Positions 9,563 through 20,046 are shown, counted from the first letter of the stretch. The stretch: 64,000 nucleotides of DNA from Micromonospora olivasterospora (GCF_007830265.1 NZ_VLKE01000001.1:5580001-5644000); one strand, 5' to 3'. The notes: a model not told the origin generated them from the letters alone. Made by a program: numbers and translations.

Positions 9563-11508
9563 TGACCGAACTGCTCTCGCCGAAGCCGACCGGGTCCGTC
9601 GTCGAGGCCCCGGCGGCTGCCCCATCCGACGCGGCCCGGGCGGCGCTGCGCCGCGCCCGCGACCACCTGCTCGGCCTGCAGGACGAAGCCGGCTGGTGGA
9701 AGGGCGACCTGGCCAGCAACGTCACCATGGACGCCGAGGACCTGCTGCTGCGGCAGTTCCTGGGCATCCGCACCGCCGAGCAGACGGCCGAGTCCGCCCG
9801 CTGGATCCGCTCCCAGCAGCGACCCGACGGCTCGTGGGCCACCTTCCACGGCGGCCCGGGCGACCTGTCCACCACCGTCGAGGCGTACCTGGCGCTGCGG
9901 CTGGCCGGCGACGCGCCCGAGGCGCCGCACCTGGCGTCGGCCGCCGCGTTCGTCCGCGCCCACGGCGGACTGGCCGCCAGCCGCGTGTTCACCCGCTTCT
10001 GGCTGGCGCTGTTCGGCCACTGGCCCTGGCACCAGCTGCCCGCCGTGCCGCCCGAGCTGGTGCTGCTGCCGTCCTGGCTGCCGTTCAACATCTACGACTT
10101 CGCCTGCTGGGCCCGGCAGACCATCGTCCCGCTGTCGATCGTCCGCGCGCTGCGCCCGGTGCGCGAGCTCGGCTTCACCGTCGACGAGCTGCGCACCGCC
10201 GCCGCGCCGCCGCGACCGCCCCGGCTGCGCTCCCGGCCGGGCGTGCTGCACCGCCTGGACCGGGTCGCCGCCGGTTACGAGCGGATCGCCCGCGGCCCCC
10301 TGCGCCGCAACGCGCTGCGCCGGGCGGCGGAGTGGATCGTGGCCCGCCAGGAGGCCGACGGGTCCTGGGGCGGGATCCAGCCGCCCTGGGTGTACTCGCT
10401 GATGGCCCTGCACCTGCTCGGATACCAGCTGGACCACCCGGTACTGCGGGCCGGCCTGGCCGGGCTGGAGGGGTTCACGGTGCGCCAGCAGACCCCGGAC
10501 GGCCCGGTGCGCTGGCTGGAGGCGTGCCAGTCCCCGGTCTGGGACACCGCGCTGGCCGTCACCGCGCTGTCCGACGCCGGGCTGCCGGCGGGGCACCCCG
10601 CCCTGGTCCGCGCCGGAACGTGGCTGCTCGACGAGGAGATCCGGGTCCGCGGCGACTGGGCGGTGCGCCGGCCGCACACCCCCGTCGGGGGCTGGGCCTT
10701 CGAGTTCGACAACGACGGGTACGCCGACACCGACGACACCGCCGAGGTGATCATGGCGCTGCGGCGTACCGCCGTGCCGGCCGACGCCGCCGTGCTGCGC
10801 GCCACCCGCTGGCTGCTCGGCATGCAGTGCCGCGACGGCGGGTGGGCCGCGTTCGACGCCGACAACACCCGGGCGCTGCTCGGCGAGCTGCCGTTCTGCG
10901 ACTTCGGCGAGGTCGTCGACCCGCCGAGCGCCGACGTGACCGCGCACATCGTCGAGGCGCTGGCGGCGGAGAACTTCGCCGACACCGTGCCGGTACGCCG
11001 CGGCGTGGCCTGGCTGCTGCGGGCGCAGGAGCCGGACGGCTCCTGGTTCGGCCGCTGGGGGGCCAACCACGTCTACGGCACCGGTGCGGTGGTGCCGGCC
11101 CTGGTGGCGGCCGGCCTGCGGCCGGGTCACCCGGCGATCCGCCGGGCCGTCGACTGGCTGCTCGCCCACCAGAACCCCGACGGCGGGTGGGGCGAGGACC
11201 TGCGCTCCTACCGGGACCCGGCCTGGGTCGGCCGTGGCGAGTCCACCGCCTCGCAGACCGCCTGGGCCCTGCTCGCCCTGCACGCCGCCGGCCACGGGAC
11301 GGGGGAGGCGGCCGGTCGCGGGGTGGCCTGGCTGGTCGCCACGCAGCGCCCCGACGGCGGCTGGGACGAGCCGCAGTACACCGGCACCGGCTTCCCCGGC
11401 GACTTCTACATCAACTACGGCCTGTACCGGTTGGTCTTCCCGGTCAGCGCGCTCGGCCGGATCCTGGACGCGCGCGCCACCGGCCCGGACGCCGAGGTGC
11501 TGCCGTGA
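9562..11508 (+). CDS. shc: Squalene-hopene cyclase
   Basis: Class II triterpene cyclase of 648 residues, the normal length, which cyclises squalene to hopene/hopanol at the membrane surface. The catalytic DTDDTA motif is at about residues 389-394, and many QW-type repeats are visible (for example [41 protein letters not shown]). TGATG joins it to the prenyl synthase, and the stop overlaps the next gene's GTG. Confidence 0.97.
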   Translation: MTELLSPKPTGSVVEAPAAAPSDAARAALRRARDHLLGLQDEAGWWKGDLASNVTMDAEDLLLRQFLGIRTAEQTAESARWIRSQQRPDGSWATFHGGPGDLSTTVEAYLALRLAGDAPEAPHLASAAAFVRAHGGLAASRVFTRFWLALFGHWPWHQLPAVPPELVLLPSWLPFNIYDFACWARQTIVPLSIVRALRPVRELGFTVDELRTAAAPPRPPRLRSRPGVLHRLDRVAAGYERIARGPLRRNALRRAAEWIVARQEADGSWGGIQPPWVYSLMALHLLGYQLDHPVLRAGLAGLEGFTVRQQTPDGPVRWLEACQSPVWDTALAVTALSDAGLPAGHPALVRAGTWLLDEEIRVRGDWAVRRPHTPVGGWAFEFDNDGYADTDDTAEVIMALRRTAVPADAAVLRATRWLLGMQCRDGGWAAFDADNTRALLGELPFCDFGEVVDPPSADVTAHIVEALAAENFADTVPVRRGVAWLLRAQEPDGSWFGRWGANHVYGTGAVVPALVAAGLRPGHPAIRRAVDWLLAHQNPDGGWGEDLRSYRDPAWVGRGESTASQTAWALLALHAAGHGTGEAAGRGVAWLVATQRPDGGWDEPQYTGTGFPGDFYINYGLYRLVFPVSALGRILDARATGPDAEVLP

Positions 11509-13061
11509 GCGCGCCGGGGGACCATCCCCCCTGGACGCTGTACGCGCCGATGCGGTGGGAGGCGTCGGCGCTGCGGCGCGGGCTGGCCGGCCGCGACGGG
11601 CGCGGACGACCGGCGCTGCGACGTACCGGCGTCGGGCCGCGGCGCGCCCGCTCGGCCGCCGCCCGCCGGCCGGCCGGTGCCGCCCCGGTCGCCGTCGCCG
11701 GCATCGGCGGCGGCCTGGCCCCCGGCCTGGCCTGCGGCGACATCGTGGTGGCCAGCGAGGTACGCGCCGATCCACTGGCCCCCGGCGCCCCGCCGGGCGC
11801 GGTCCGGATGCCGGACGCCGCCGTGCTCGCCGCCGCCCTGCGCCGCCGCGGGCTGCGGGTGCACGTCGGCCCCGTGGTCAGCGCCGACCGGCTGGTCGAC
11901 GGGGCGGCGCGGACCCGACTGGCCGCGACCGGCGCGCTGGTCGCCGACTGCGAGTCGGCGTGGCTGCTGGCCGGGTGCGCCGATCGGCCGACGGCCTGCG
12001 TACGGGTGGTCGCCGACACCGCCACCGGGCCGCTGTACCGGCCGGCCACGCTGCGCCGGATCCGCGCCGCGCTGGCGGTGCTGCCGGTCGTCGCGGCGGC
12101 GCTGACCGAGTGGGCGGACGCGGGCAGCGGCCTGCGGCGGGTCCTGCTGGCCTCGCCCCGGTCCTTCTGCGCCGGCGTGGAGCGGGCGATCGCGGTGGTG
12201 GAGCAGGCCCTGCGCCACCACGGGCCGCCGGTGTACGTCCGCAAGCAGATCGTCCACAACGCCCGGGTCGTGGCCGACCTGCGGGCCCGCGGCGCGGTCT
12301 TCGTCGACGACCTCGACGAGGTGCCGGACGGGGCCCTCACGGTCTTCTCCGCGCACGGCGTGGCGCCCGCGGTACGCCGGCAGGCCGCCGACCGCGGGCT
12401 GCCGGTCATCGACGCCACCTGCCCGCTGGTGACGAAGGTCCACGCCGAGGCGCGCCGGTTCGCCGGCCGGGGCGACACCGTGCTGCTGATCGGGCACCCC
12501 GGCCACGAGGAGACCGACGGCACGCTCGGCGAGGCACCGGGCCGGATCCGCCTGGTGTCCGACCCGGCCGCGGCCGAGACGGTGCGGGTGGACGACCCCG
12601 CCCGGGTGTCGTACCTGGTGCAGACGACCCTCGCCACTGACGAGGCGGCGGGGGTCGTCGAGGCGCTGCGCCGCCGGTTCCCGGGCCTGGCCGGGCCCGG
12701 CTCCGACGACATCTGCTACGCCACCACCAACCGGCAGCGCGCCGTCACCGAGGTCGCGGGCCGCTCCGACGTCGTCCTGGTGCTCGGCTCCGACAACTCC
12801 TCGAACTCCCGCCGCCTGGTGGAGGTCGCCGAGCGCGCGGGCGCGCGGGCGTACCTGGTCGACGACGTGAGCCGGGTGGACCTGCGCTGGCTGGCCGGCG
12901 CCGCCACGGTCGGCGTCTCCGCCGGCGCCTCGGCGCCGCCGGCGCTGGTCGACGAGGTCGTCGCCGCGCTCACCGCGCTCGGGGCGAGGGAGGTGAGCGA
13001 GCACACCACGACCGTCGAGGACGTGTCCTTCACCCTTCCCAAGGAGGTACGGCAGCCATGA
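11505..13061 (+). CDS. HpnG-type nucleosidase fused to IspH-type HMBPP reductase
   Basis: A single 518-residue frame with two domains. Residues about 1-205 match the HpnG phosphorylase/nucleosidase that removes adenine from adenosylhopane ([33 protein letters not shown]). Residues about 208-518 are an IspH/LytB 4Fe-4S reductase with all three ligand cysteines (SFCAGVERA near 221, [11 protein letters not shown] near 305, DDICYATTN near 404) and the VHN, SAHGV and GHPGHEE motifs. No stop or frame change separates them. GTGA overlap with shc and ATGA overlap with hpnH. The fusion links precursor supply with side-chain processing. Confidence 0.88.
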   Translation: MSAPGDHPPWTLYAPMRWEASALRRGLAGRDGRGRPALRRTGVGPRRARSAAARRPAGAAPVAVAGIGGGLAPGLACGDIVVASEVRADPLAPGAPPGAVRMPDAAVLAAALRRRGLRVHVGPVVSADRLVDGAARTRLAATGALVADCESAWLLAGCADRPTACVRVVADTATGPLYRPATLRRIRAALAVLPVVAAALTEWADAGSGLRRVLLASPRSFCAGVERAIAVVEQALRHHGPPVYVRKQIVHNARVVADLRARGAVFVDDLDEVPDGALTVFSAHGVAPAVRRQAADRGLPVIDATCPLVTKVHAEARRFAGRGDTVLLIGHPGHEETDGTLGEAPGRIRLVSDPAAAETVRVDDPARVSYLVQTTLATDEAAGVVEALRRRFPGLAGPGSDDICYATTNRQRAVTEVAGRSDVVLVLGSDNSSNSRRLVEVAERAGARAYLVDDVSRVDLRWLAGAATVGVSAGASAPPALVDEVVAALTALGAREVSEHTTTVEDVSFTLPKEVRQP

Positions 13062-14062
13062 GCATGCCGCTGCGCCAGAGCCTACGGATCGCGAGCTACC
13101 TGGTGGCACAGAAGATGCGCGGCCGGCGGAGGTTTCCCCTGCTGCTGGAGTTGGAGCCGCTGTTCGCCTGCAACCTCAAGTGCGCGGGCTGTGGCAAGAT
13201 CCAACAGCCGGCGCACCTGCTCAAGCGCCGGATGCCGGTGGCGCAGGCGCTGGCCGCCGTGGAGGAGTGCGGGGCGCCGATGATCTCCATCGCCGGCGGC
13301 GAGCCGCTCATGCACCCGGAGATCCACACCATCGTCGCCGAGCTGGTGCGGCGCAGGAAGTTCGTCTTCCTCTGCACCAACGCGGTCCTGCTGCCGAAGC
13401 ACATCGACAGGTTCCGCCCGTCGCCGTACTTCGCGTTCACCGTGCACATCGACGGCCTGCGGGAGCGGCACGACGCGGCGGTGTGCAAGGACGGCGTCTT
13501 CGACGCCGCGGTGGCCGCCGTGCGGGAGGCCAAGCGGCGCGGCTTCCGGGTCACCACCAACACCACCTTCTTCAACACCGACACCCCGCAGACCGTGATC
13601 GAGGTGCTCGACTACCTCAACGACGACCTGCGGGTGGACGAGATGATGCTCTCCCCGGCGTACGCCTACGAGCGGGCACCGGACCAGGAGCACTTCCTCG
13701 GCGTCACGGAGACTCGGGAGCTGTTCCGCAAGGCGTTCTCCGGGGGACGGCGCCGCCGCTGGCGGCTCAACCACTCGCCGCTGTTCCTGGACTTCCTCGA
13801 GGGGAAGGTCGACTTCCCCTGCACCGCCTGGGCGATCCCGTCGTACTCCCTGCTGGGGTGGCAGCGGCCCTGCTACCTGATGGCCGACGGGTACGCGGCG
13901 AGCTACCGGGAGCTGCTGGAGTCGACCGACTGGGACAGCTACGGCCGAGGCCGGGACGCGCGCTGCGCGAACTGCATGGCGCACTGCGGGTACGAGCCGA
14001 CGGCCGTGCTGGCGACCATGTCCTCGCTGCGGCAGTCGCTGCGGGCCGTGCGCAGCGCCTGA
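13058..14062 (+). CDS. hpnH: HpnH, adenosylhopane synthase (radical SAM)
   Basis: Radical SAM enzyme of 334 residues that attaches a 5'-deoxyadenosyl group to diploptene, the first step in extended (C35) hopanoids. The cluster motif CNLKCAGC is at about residues 38-45, and the SAM-binding GGE appears as [11 protein letters not shown]. The C-terminus has [16 protein letters not shown], the extra Cys block seen in HpnH. It is the last gene of the hopanoid operon; hpnO, ispG and dxs, which sit nearby in Streptomyces, are not found here. Confidence 0.95.
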   Translation: MSMPLRQSLRIASYLVAQKMRGRRRFPLLLELEPLFACNLKCAGCGKIQQPAHLLKRRMPVAQALAAVEECGAPMISIAGGEPLMHPEIHTIVAELVRRRKFVFLCTNAVLLPKHIDRFRPSPYFAFTVHIDGLRERHDAAVCKDGVFDAAVAAVREAKRRGFRVTTNTTFFNTDTPQTVIEVLDYLNDDLRVDEMMLSPAYAYERAPDQEHFLGVTETRELFRKAFSGGRRRRWRLNHSPLFLDFLEGKVDFPCTAWAIPSYSLLGWQRPCYLMADGYAASYRELLESTDWDSYGRGRDARCANCMAHCGYEPTAVLATMSSLRQSLRAVRSA

Positions 14063-14117
14063 CACCCGGCGCCCGACCACCCCGGCGCCCGGGCTGCCCG
14101 GGCGCACCGGCCGCCGG

Positions 14118-14867
14118 TCAGCCGAACCGCCCGGCGAGGTGCCGGTACATCGCCGGCAGCACGGCCCGTACCGCCACCGGCAGGCGCAGCCAGCCCGGCA
14201 CGTACACCTCGGCCCGGTCCCGGGCGATCGCGGCGGCCAGCGCGTCGGCCACCCGCTCCGGCGGCAGCGGCCGGGGCCGGCTCCGCCGGTACGGCTGTCC
14301 CCGGCGCAGGAAGAACGGCGTGTCGACCACCCCGGGAACGACCACGCTGACGGCGACCCGGCGGCGGGCCAGCTCCATCCGTAGGCTCTGTGCGAAGGTG
14401 TCGAGCCCGGCCTTGCTGGCCGCGTAGACGGCCTCCCCGCCCACCCCGAGCCGGCCGGCGATCGAGCCCACGAACACGAGGTGACCGCCGCGGTGGCACA
14501 TGCCCGGCAGCACCGCCCGGGTCAGCTCGATCGGCGCCCGCAGGTTCACGGCGAGCAGTTCGTCGGCGACGGCGTCGGACATTCCGCCGAACGGGCCCGC
14601 CCAGCCGACGCCCGCGTTGTTGACCAGGACGTCCACCCGGGCGTGCCGGGCCAGGACCCGCTCGGCCAGGTCCCGCCCCGCGCCGGGCCGGGCCAGGTCG
14701 GTCAGCATCGTGGCGGCGCCGGTGTCGGCGGACAGCCGGGCGAGCCGCTCCGGGTCGCGGCCGGCCGCCACCACCTGGCTGCCCGCGTGGGCGAGTCGCC
14801 GCACCACCGCCGCCCCGATGCCCGACGACGCCCCGGTGACCAGGACCACCGCGCCGGTCAGGCGCAC
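14118..14867 (-). CDS. Short-chain dehydrogenase/reductase
   Basis: Classical SDR of 249 residues. It shows the cofactor motif TGASSGIG (about residues 11-18), NNAG, and the catalytic Ser with YxxxK (GSIAGRLG...YAASK). The GTG start at 14867 overlaps the restored stop of the upstream acyltransferase by 10 bases, so the two are probably co-translated. An N-terminal extension in the same frame is coding shadow of that gene. Substrate unknown; the setting suggests a lipid or fatty-acyl intermediate. Confidence 0.9.
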   Translation of the reverse strand: MRLTGAVVLVTGASSGIGAAVVRRLAHAGSQVVAAGRDPERLARLSADTGAATMLTDLARPGAGRDLAERVLARHARVDVLVNNAGVGWAGPFGGMSDAVADELLAVNLRAPIELTRAVLPGMCHRGGHLVFVGSIAGRLGVGGEAVYAASKAGLDTFAQSLRMELARRRVAVSVVVPGVVDTPFFLRRGQPYRRSRPRPLPPERVADALAAAIARDRAEVYVPGWLRLPVAVRAVLPAMYRHLAGRFG

Positions 14868-16372
14868 CGCGACACCCCCGGCGGCACCGGCCCCTCCCGC
14901 CGCCGCCCGGCCGGTGCGCCGTCCGGCGGCCGCTCGGCCCCCTGGTGCCGGCCCCGCTCTCGATGCCGCCGGTCGCGCCCGCGTCGGCCCCGTCGAGCAG
15001 TTCGGCAAGGCCGGCGCGTACCGCGTCGACGAACGCGCCACCGGCGTCGGCCAGCGACTCGTCCAGCAGCACCCCGAGGCCGAAGGTGTTCCCGCAGCGC
15101 AGCACCCCGACGCCCAGGGGTACGCCCCGGGCGAGGGCGACCACCGGGGTGGCCGCCAGCAGCGGAGCGCCGGCGAGCAGCCGCGAGTGCCACGGGGTCG
15201 ACACGTAGGAGACGACGACGTTGAGATGCCGGTCGGTGTAGACGCGCCGGGCCAGCGCCCCGTGCAGCGGTGCGGGCAGGACGCCCATCGCCCGCATCAC
15301 GGCGCCGGCCGCCTCCGCCTCCCCGCTGCGCAGCGCGGCCCGCAGCGACTGCTGGACAGCGGCGACCCGGGCCCGCGCCGGGAACCGCCCCAGCGGAAGG
15401 TCGAGGGTGACCGCTCCGGTCCAGTTCCCCTGCGTCGACGCCCGCTGCCGTGGGTCCTCGGAGACGGCGAACATCGCCCGCAGCCGCGGCGGCGCCCCGC
15501 CGGGGTCGAGGACTCCCATGGCACGGGCGGTGAGCGCGAGCATCAGTTCGCTGGCGTGCGCCCCGCAGGCCCGCGCCGCGCGGAGCACCTCGGCGGCCGG
15601 CAGGGTCGCGGCGACCAGCCGGCGGCGCGGCGAGCGCAGCGGGCGGTTGAACCCGGTGGCCGGCGCCGGTCCCTGGGTGGCGAGCCTGACCAGGCCGCGC
15701 GCGACGAGGCCGAGCCGGCGGGGCCGCCCGCCGCGCGTCGGGGCGGCGACCGGGGATGCCGTGGGCCCGGCCGGCGCCGCCCGCCCGGTTTCGGCCGGCC
15801 GGTCGAGCAGGCGGGTGAGCACGCCGATCACGGACAGCCCGTCGCCGAGACAGTGGTGCAGCTTGACCGCAACCCGGGTTCGCCCGCCCGGAAGGCCGCC
15901 GACCAACAGTATCCGCCAGAGCGGACGGTCGAGCGCCAGCGGCTCGGACCAGAACCGGTCCAGCGCGGCGGCGCCGTCGTCACCCGGCGCGACGTGGATT
16001 TCCTCGACGTGCTCGCGGGGATCGACGTACCGGTCGATCACCCAGCCGGGCCGGTGCCACCGACCCCGGTCGACCAGGCGGCGGCGCAGGGTGGTGATCA
16101 TCGGCAGCCGCGCGGCCAGCAGCGCGGTGAGGTCCGCCGCGCCGACCGGGCGGCCGTCCTGGCGGGGGCCGAGCTCCATGACCGTGCCGATCTGCTGCGC
16201 CACCGTGTCCGACTGCACGTGCAGGAAGAACGCGTCCTGTGTGCGCAGCGGCCAGCTGGCCGGCCGGGCGCTCGCCCCGCGCCGGTCCGGTCCGGCGCCG
16301 CCCGCCGCGCGGGCACCCTGCGCGGGCGGCGCGTCGGCCAGCGCGGGCAGCCCGAGGTCCGGCAGGTGTGGG
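14858..16372 (-). pseudogene. WS/DGAT-type acyltransferase domain, frameshifted at both ends
   Basis: Wax ester synthase/diacylglycerol acyltransferase, which acylates diacylglycerol or fatty alcohols at the membrane. It has RTQDAFFLHVQSDTVAQQ at its N-terminus, the catalytic HHxxxDG (KLHHCLGDG) and the family NVVVSYVSTPWHS block. There is no in-frame start codon before the conserved N-terminus; the frame runs back into the upstream glycosyltransferase, so the two were probably one protein. The frame also lacks a stop unless one base is added in the CCCCC at 14938-14942, which gives a stop at 14858 overlapping the SDR start. Confidence 0.8.
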
Positions 16373-17402
16373 TGGGGGCGGGCGCGGCCGGGGGCTGCCG
16401 GCCGAACAGCCGGCTGCGGACGTAGGCGACGAGGGCCTGCGGGCTGCGGGCCGTCTCGGCCAGGCCGGCGGCGCTCATCAGCGCCGCGTTGGCCACGCCG
16501 TGCGCGGCGATCGGCCGGTACATCACGATGGGTGTGCCGGTGGCCCACGCCTCCAGCGCCGTGGCCCCGCCGGCGTTGGTCACGACCAGGTGGGCGCCCC
16601 GCAGCAGGGTGGGCATGTCGTCGACCCACCGCCGGACCAGCAGCCGGCCGGGCGGCACGCCCAGCGCCGCCAGTCGGGCCACCAGCCGGTCGTTGCGCCC
16701 GCACACGGCGACCACCTGGACGGCGTCCCCGATGCCGACCAGCGCGTGGATCGCCTCCTCGACGTGGCCGAAGCCGTACGAGCCGCAGGCGACCACGACG
16801 GCCGGCCGGGTCGGGTCGAGGCCGCAGCGCCGGGCGGCCTCGGCCCGGTCGCCGGGACGGAACCGGTCGAGCACCGGCGGGGCGGACACCGCCAGCGGCG
16901 CGCCCGGCGCCGCGACCGCCGCCACCGGCAGTGCCGCCGGATGCACCAGCACGTCCAGGTCCAGCTCGGCGTAGACCCACGACGGGTGCGGCGCGAAGTC
17001 GCAGACCCACGCCCCGAGCGGCACGCCGAGGCCACGACGCCGACGCAGCCAGGCCAGCCCGGCGCTGCCCAGCGGATACGTGGAGACGATCAGATCCGGG
17101 TCGAACGCCTCGACGACCCGTGCCAGGCCCCGGCCGGCCCAGGCGCCGGTGAACCACTTGGAGGCGACGGCGAACCAGGGGTGCCGCCAGATCGCCGCCC
17201 AGAAGAACTCGTACAGCCACGGCGTCGCGTCGACGTTGGTGACGTAGGTGCGCCGGAACAACCCGCCGACCCCCGGGCCCATGACGTCGAGGGTGTCGAC
17301 CCAGCCCACCCGGCTGCCCGGCCACAGCGCGTGGACGCGTTCGGCCAGCGCCCGCCCGGTGGCGTCGTGCCCGCCGCCGATGTCGGCCGAGACGACCAGC
17401 AC
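16098..17402 (-). CDS. MGDG-synthase-like glycosyltransferase (GT28), probably fused to WS/DGAT
   Basis: Glycosyltransferase resembling diacylglycerol glycosyltransferases. The N-terminal MGDG-synthase block LVVSADIGGGHDATGRALAE and the C-terminal nucleotide-sugar block TNAGGATALEAWATGTPIVMY are clear. The annotated frame starts at GTG 17402; an ATG at 17547 with GGGAG upstream lies in another frame and may be the true start. After about residue 340 the frame is nonsense down to 16098. One base added in the G5 run at 16374-16378 or 16390-16394 joins it to the acyltransferase, giving about 848 residues. The likely acceptor is diacylglycerol. Confidence 0.8.
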   Translation of the reverse strand: MLVVSADIGGGHDATGRALAERVHALWPGSRVGWVDTLDVMGPGVGGLFRRTYVTNVDATPWLYEFFWAAIWRHPWFAVASKWFTGAWAGRGLARVVEAFDPDLIVSTYPLGSAGLAWLRRRRGLGVPLGAWVCDFAPHPSWVYAELDLDVLVHPAALPVAAVAAPGAPLAVSAPPVLDRFRPGDRAEAARRCGLDPTRPAVVVACGSYGFGHVEEAIHALVGIGDAVQVVAVCGRNDRLVARLAALGVPPGRLLVRRWVDDMPTLLRGAHLVVTNAGGATALEAWATGTPIVMYRPIAAHGVANAALMSAAGLAETARSPQALVAYVRSRLFGRQPPAAPAPTHTCRTSGCPRWPTRRPRRVPARRAAPDRTGAGRAPGRPAGRCAHRTRSSCTCSRTRWRSRSARSWSSAPARTAARSARRTSPRCWPRGCR

Positions 17403-17693
17403 CCGCCGGGCGACCGGCCCGCCGCCGTCCGGCGTCGCCGGCCCGGCGTCCGTCTTCGGCCCTCGGCGGGCACCGGACGCGTGCCGTCCCCGTGGCCCCG
17501 GCGGGCCCCGGCCGGGCGGCCGGGGTTGGCGTGGGGGTCGCTGACATCTCGGGCGCTCCCAGACGGTGGGTGGGGGGAGGGGTGCCGCGGAGTCACCCCG
17601 CCAAGGTGTCCACCAGCTTAACCACTCTTTTTCGCATAGATGGGATATCTTCGGACATCAGGCGCCCGTCGGGCGGCATTGCCGGGAGGCGTC

Positions 17694-18440
17694 ATGGCAG
17701 GGGGACGGCCAGGGGCGCGGCGGGCGCGACGCGGGCTCCGCCCGCTCGGCGTACCCGTGCTGGCGCCGGTCCCGGCCGGATGGTGGTTCGACGCCCTGCT
17801 GGTCGCCGCGTTCGCCGCGCTCACCGCGGCGTTGGTCTGGTGGCCGCCGCTGCTGCGCCTGGACATCGCCGTACGGGACTGGTGCGACGGGCACCGCCCG
17901 CCGCCGGTGTCCGCGCTGATGCGCGTCCTCGACGGCCTCGGCCAGGGCGGACCGCTGACCACCCTCACCGTGCTCGTGTCCGGCTGGCTGGCCTGGCGCC
18001 ACCGGACGGTGCGCCCGGTCGTCCTGGCCGGGCTGGCCCCGATCGTGAGCACGCTGCTGATCGTCGGCCTGAAGCGCTGGACCTCACGGGGCGCCCCGCA
18101 CCACGGCTCGGTGCGCCTGTTCAGCGAGGGCTGGGAGGAGTACTACCCGTCCGGCCACGTGAGCAACGGCATCGTCTACTACACGGTGCTGGCGGCGCTG
18201 CTGGCGCCGTACGTGACCGCGGCGCTGCGCCGCCTGCTGCAGTGGCTGCCCGGCCCGCTGGTCTTCACCGGCACCACGTACCTGGGCTACCACTGGCTCA
18301 CCGACAGCGCCGGTGGATACCTGCTCGGACTGATGATCGCGCGGCTGCTCCTGCGGGTGCCCTGGCGTACCCTCCCGCTGCCGCGCCGGCTGGACCGACG
18401 ACCGCCCGGAGCGGCCGGCGCTGGCGGGTCCGGACCGTGA
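17694..18440 (+). CDS. PAP2 family phosphatase
   Basis: Membrane phosphatase of 248 residues with about six hydrophobic segments. The PAP2 signature is seen as KRWTSRGAP, YPSGHVSNG and the distal YHWLTDSAGG (His-x3-Asp). The ATG at 17694 has GGGAGG 4-9 bases upstream; an earlier ATG at 17640 lacks one. It is divergent from the glycosyltransferase-acyltransferase genes. A PAP2 enzyme can make diacylglycerol from phosphatidate, which would feed both of those activities; this pairing is inference from position. Confidence 0.9.
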   Translation: MAGGRPGARRARRGLRPLGVPVLAPVPAGWWFDALLVAAFAALTAALVWWPPLLRLDIAVRDWCDGHRPPPVSALMRVLDGLGQGGPLTTLTVLVSGWLAWRHRTVRPVVLAGLAPIVSTLLIVGLKRWTSRGAPHHGSVRLFSEGWEEYYPSGHVSNGIVYYTVLAALLAPYVTAALRRLLQWLPGPLVFTGTTYLGYHWLTDSAGGYLLGLMIARLLLRVPWRTLPLPRRLDRRPPGAAGAGGSGP

Positions 18441-18543
18441 ACGGCCGGCCCCGGCCGGCGTTTACCCGCCGCCGCGCGGGGAAGGCGTCCGGCCCGCACG
18501 CCGCACCGAGGGGAGGCCGGATGACCGGGCCGGCGAGCGTACG

Positions 18544-19422
18544 GTGAACCAGGCGGGACATCTGGCGGTTGGCGCGCCGCTCGCCCTCGCCGCCGCCGCC
18601 GCGTTCGGCACGTCCTCGGTGCTGCAGTTCCGCGCCGTCCGGCAGGTGCCCGAGGAGCGGGCCGGGCGGCCGCGGCTGCTGGCGCGCCTGTTCCGCCTCC
18701 CGAGCTGGCGCTGGTCGGTCGTGCTCGCGGCCGCGGCGTTCGCCCTGCAGGTCGCGGCCCTGAGTCTGGTGCCGCTGATCCTGGTGCAGCCGCTGCTGGT
18801 GACCGGGCTGATCTGGTACGTCCTGGTGTTCGCCGCGGCCGAACGCCACCGGCCCGACCCGCCGCTGCTGCTGGAGTCGATGCTGTGCCTGCTGGGGCTC
18901 GCCGCCTTCCTGGCGGTCGCGCAGCCCGGCCGCGGCCAGGGCCGGGGACTGGAGTCGCTCGGCTCCGCCGTGCTGCTCGGCGTCGCGGTCGTGATCTCGG
19001 TGGGGCTGTGCCTGCTGGCGGCGCTGCGGCTCGACCGCCGGTGGCGCCCGCTGCCGCTGGCCCTCGCCGCCGGCGTCTGCTATGGCGTGACGGCCGGGCT
19101 GATCAGCAGCCTCGGGTTCCACCTCGAGCAGAGCCCGCTGACGGTGTTCGGTCAGTGGCAGCTGTACGCCATCGCCGTGCTCGGCCCGTTCGGTGTGCTG
19201 CTGAGCCAGAACGCCTACCAGGCCGGCCCGGTCGGCGCGCCCGCCCTGGCCACCATCACCGTCACCGACCCGCTGGTGTCCATCGCCGTCGGGCTGCTCT
19301 GGCTGGACGAGCGGATCATGACCGGTGTCGGGTACCTGCTGGGCCAGGTGTTCGGGCTGGTGGTCGTGGTCGTCGCGGTCTTCCTGCTCGCCCGGCGGGC
19401 GCCGCACGCAGCCGGCGGGTAG
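18544..19422 (+). CDS. DMT family transporter (EamA-like)
   Basis: Protein of 292 residues with about nine to ten hydrophobic helices in two similar halves, as in the drug/metabolite transporter family. The last helices include GPVGAPALATITVTDPLVSIAVGLLWLDE, typical of EamA-like repeats. Starts at GTG 18544. The substrate cannot be told. About 100 bases separate it from the PAP2 gene, so it may be co-transcribed. Confidence 0.85.
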   Translation: MNQAGHLAVGAPLALAAAAAFGTSSVLQFRAVRQVPEERAGRPRLLARLFRLPSWRWSVVLAAAAFALQVAALSLVPLILVQPLLVTGLIWYVLVFAAAERHRPDPPLLLESMLCLLGLAAFLAVAQPGRGQGRGLESLGSAVLLGVAVVISVGLCLLAALRLDRRWRPLPLALAAGVCYGVTAGLISSLGFHLEQSPLTVFGQWQLYAIAVLGPFGVLLSQNAYQAGPVGAPALATITVTDPLVSIAVGLLWLDERIMTGVGYLLGQVFGLVVVVVAVFLLARRAPHAAGG

Positions 19423-19518
19423 CGGCCATCCGGGCGGGAGGACTCGAAAGAAGCCCCTGGCGTACGTTTCGGCGGGGACGGACGCCAGCGGGAGCGGGCC
19501 CTGGCGCCGCCGCGGCTG

Positions 19519-19544
19519 GTTTCCCCAGCCGCCCGGTTGGGTAG
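19519..19544 (+). promoter_or_regulatory. Sigma-B/F-like promoter
   Basis: GTTTCC at 19519-19524 and GGGTAG at 19539-19544 with a 14-base spacer fit the actinobacterial general-stress sigma consensus (GTTT-N14-16-GGGTAT). It lies about 75 bases before an RsbW-like/STAS gene pair, which is where autoregulated stress-sigma circuits carry such promoters. Two more matches occur in the window (near 21.7 and 43.7 kb). Confidence 0.65.
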
Positions 19545-19620
19545 TGTCGCCCCGCGTCGTTGACGTCGTCGCGGACGTGCCGCCGTCACCACCCGCCCGG
19601 AGAACAGGACCCTGTCGGCC

Positions 19621-20046
19621 ATGAGCGAGCTGACCGCCCACCTCGACCTGCCCCTCGGCATACACGCGCCTGACGCGGCCCGCCGGGCGTTGACCGCCCT
19701 GCTGCAGGGCTGGGGCTTCCGGGACGAGGATTGGCTCGACGACGCGGGCGTGGTGATCAGCGAGCTCGTCACCAACGCGGTACGGCACGGGGGCGGCTGC
19801 GTGGAGTTCGCCGCCGAGGCCCACGAGGGGCGGGTCGTGCTGTCGGTCGCGGACGGCTCGTCGGTCGTGCCCCGTCGCCGTGACCCCGACGGTGTCGGCG
19901 GGCGTGGCATCGCCGTGATCGAGGCCATGTCGGCCAGCTGGGGGGTGCACGATCACGAGGGCGGCAAGCGGGTCTGGGTCGAGTTGCGCCCGTGTCCCGG
20001 CGGGCCCGTGTGGCAGCCGGGCAGCGCGAGGGGCGGTCAGCGGTGA
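19621..20046 (+). CDS. ATP-binding anti-sigma factor kinase (RsbW-like)
   Basis: GHKL/HATPase_c domain protein of 141 residues. The N-box is ELVTNAVRHG (about residues 48-57) and the G-box GVGGRGIAVIE (about 91-101). Such proteins bind a sigma factor or phosphorylate an anti-anti-sigma partner. The stop overlaps the GTG of the STAS gene (GTGA), so the two are made as a pair. A sigma-B-like promoter lies upstream. The cognate sigma factor is not in the window. Confidence 0.9.
   Translation: MSELTAHLDLPLGIHAPDAARRALTALLQGWGFRDEDWLDDAGVVISELVTNAVRHGGGCVEFAAEAHEGRVVLSVADGSSVVPRRRDPDGVGGRGIAVIEAMSASWGVHDHEGGKRVWVELRPCPGGPVWQPGSARGGQR

Noticed and set aside
13939..17547. 1202-codon open frame on the minus strand
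   Set aside because: Only the WS/DGAT part (about 14.9-16.3 kb) is family-like; the ends are shadows of the SDR and glycosyltransferase genes in other frames.
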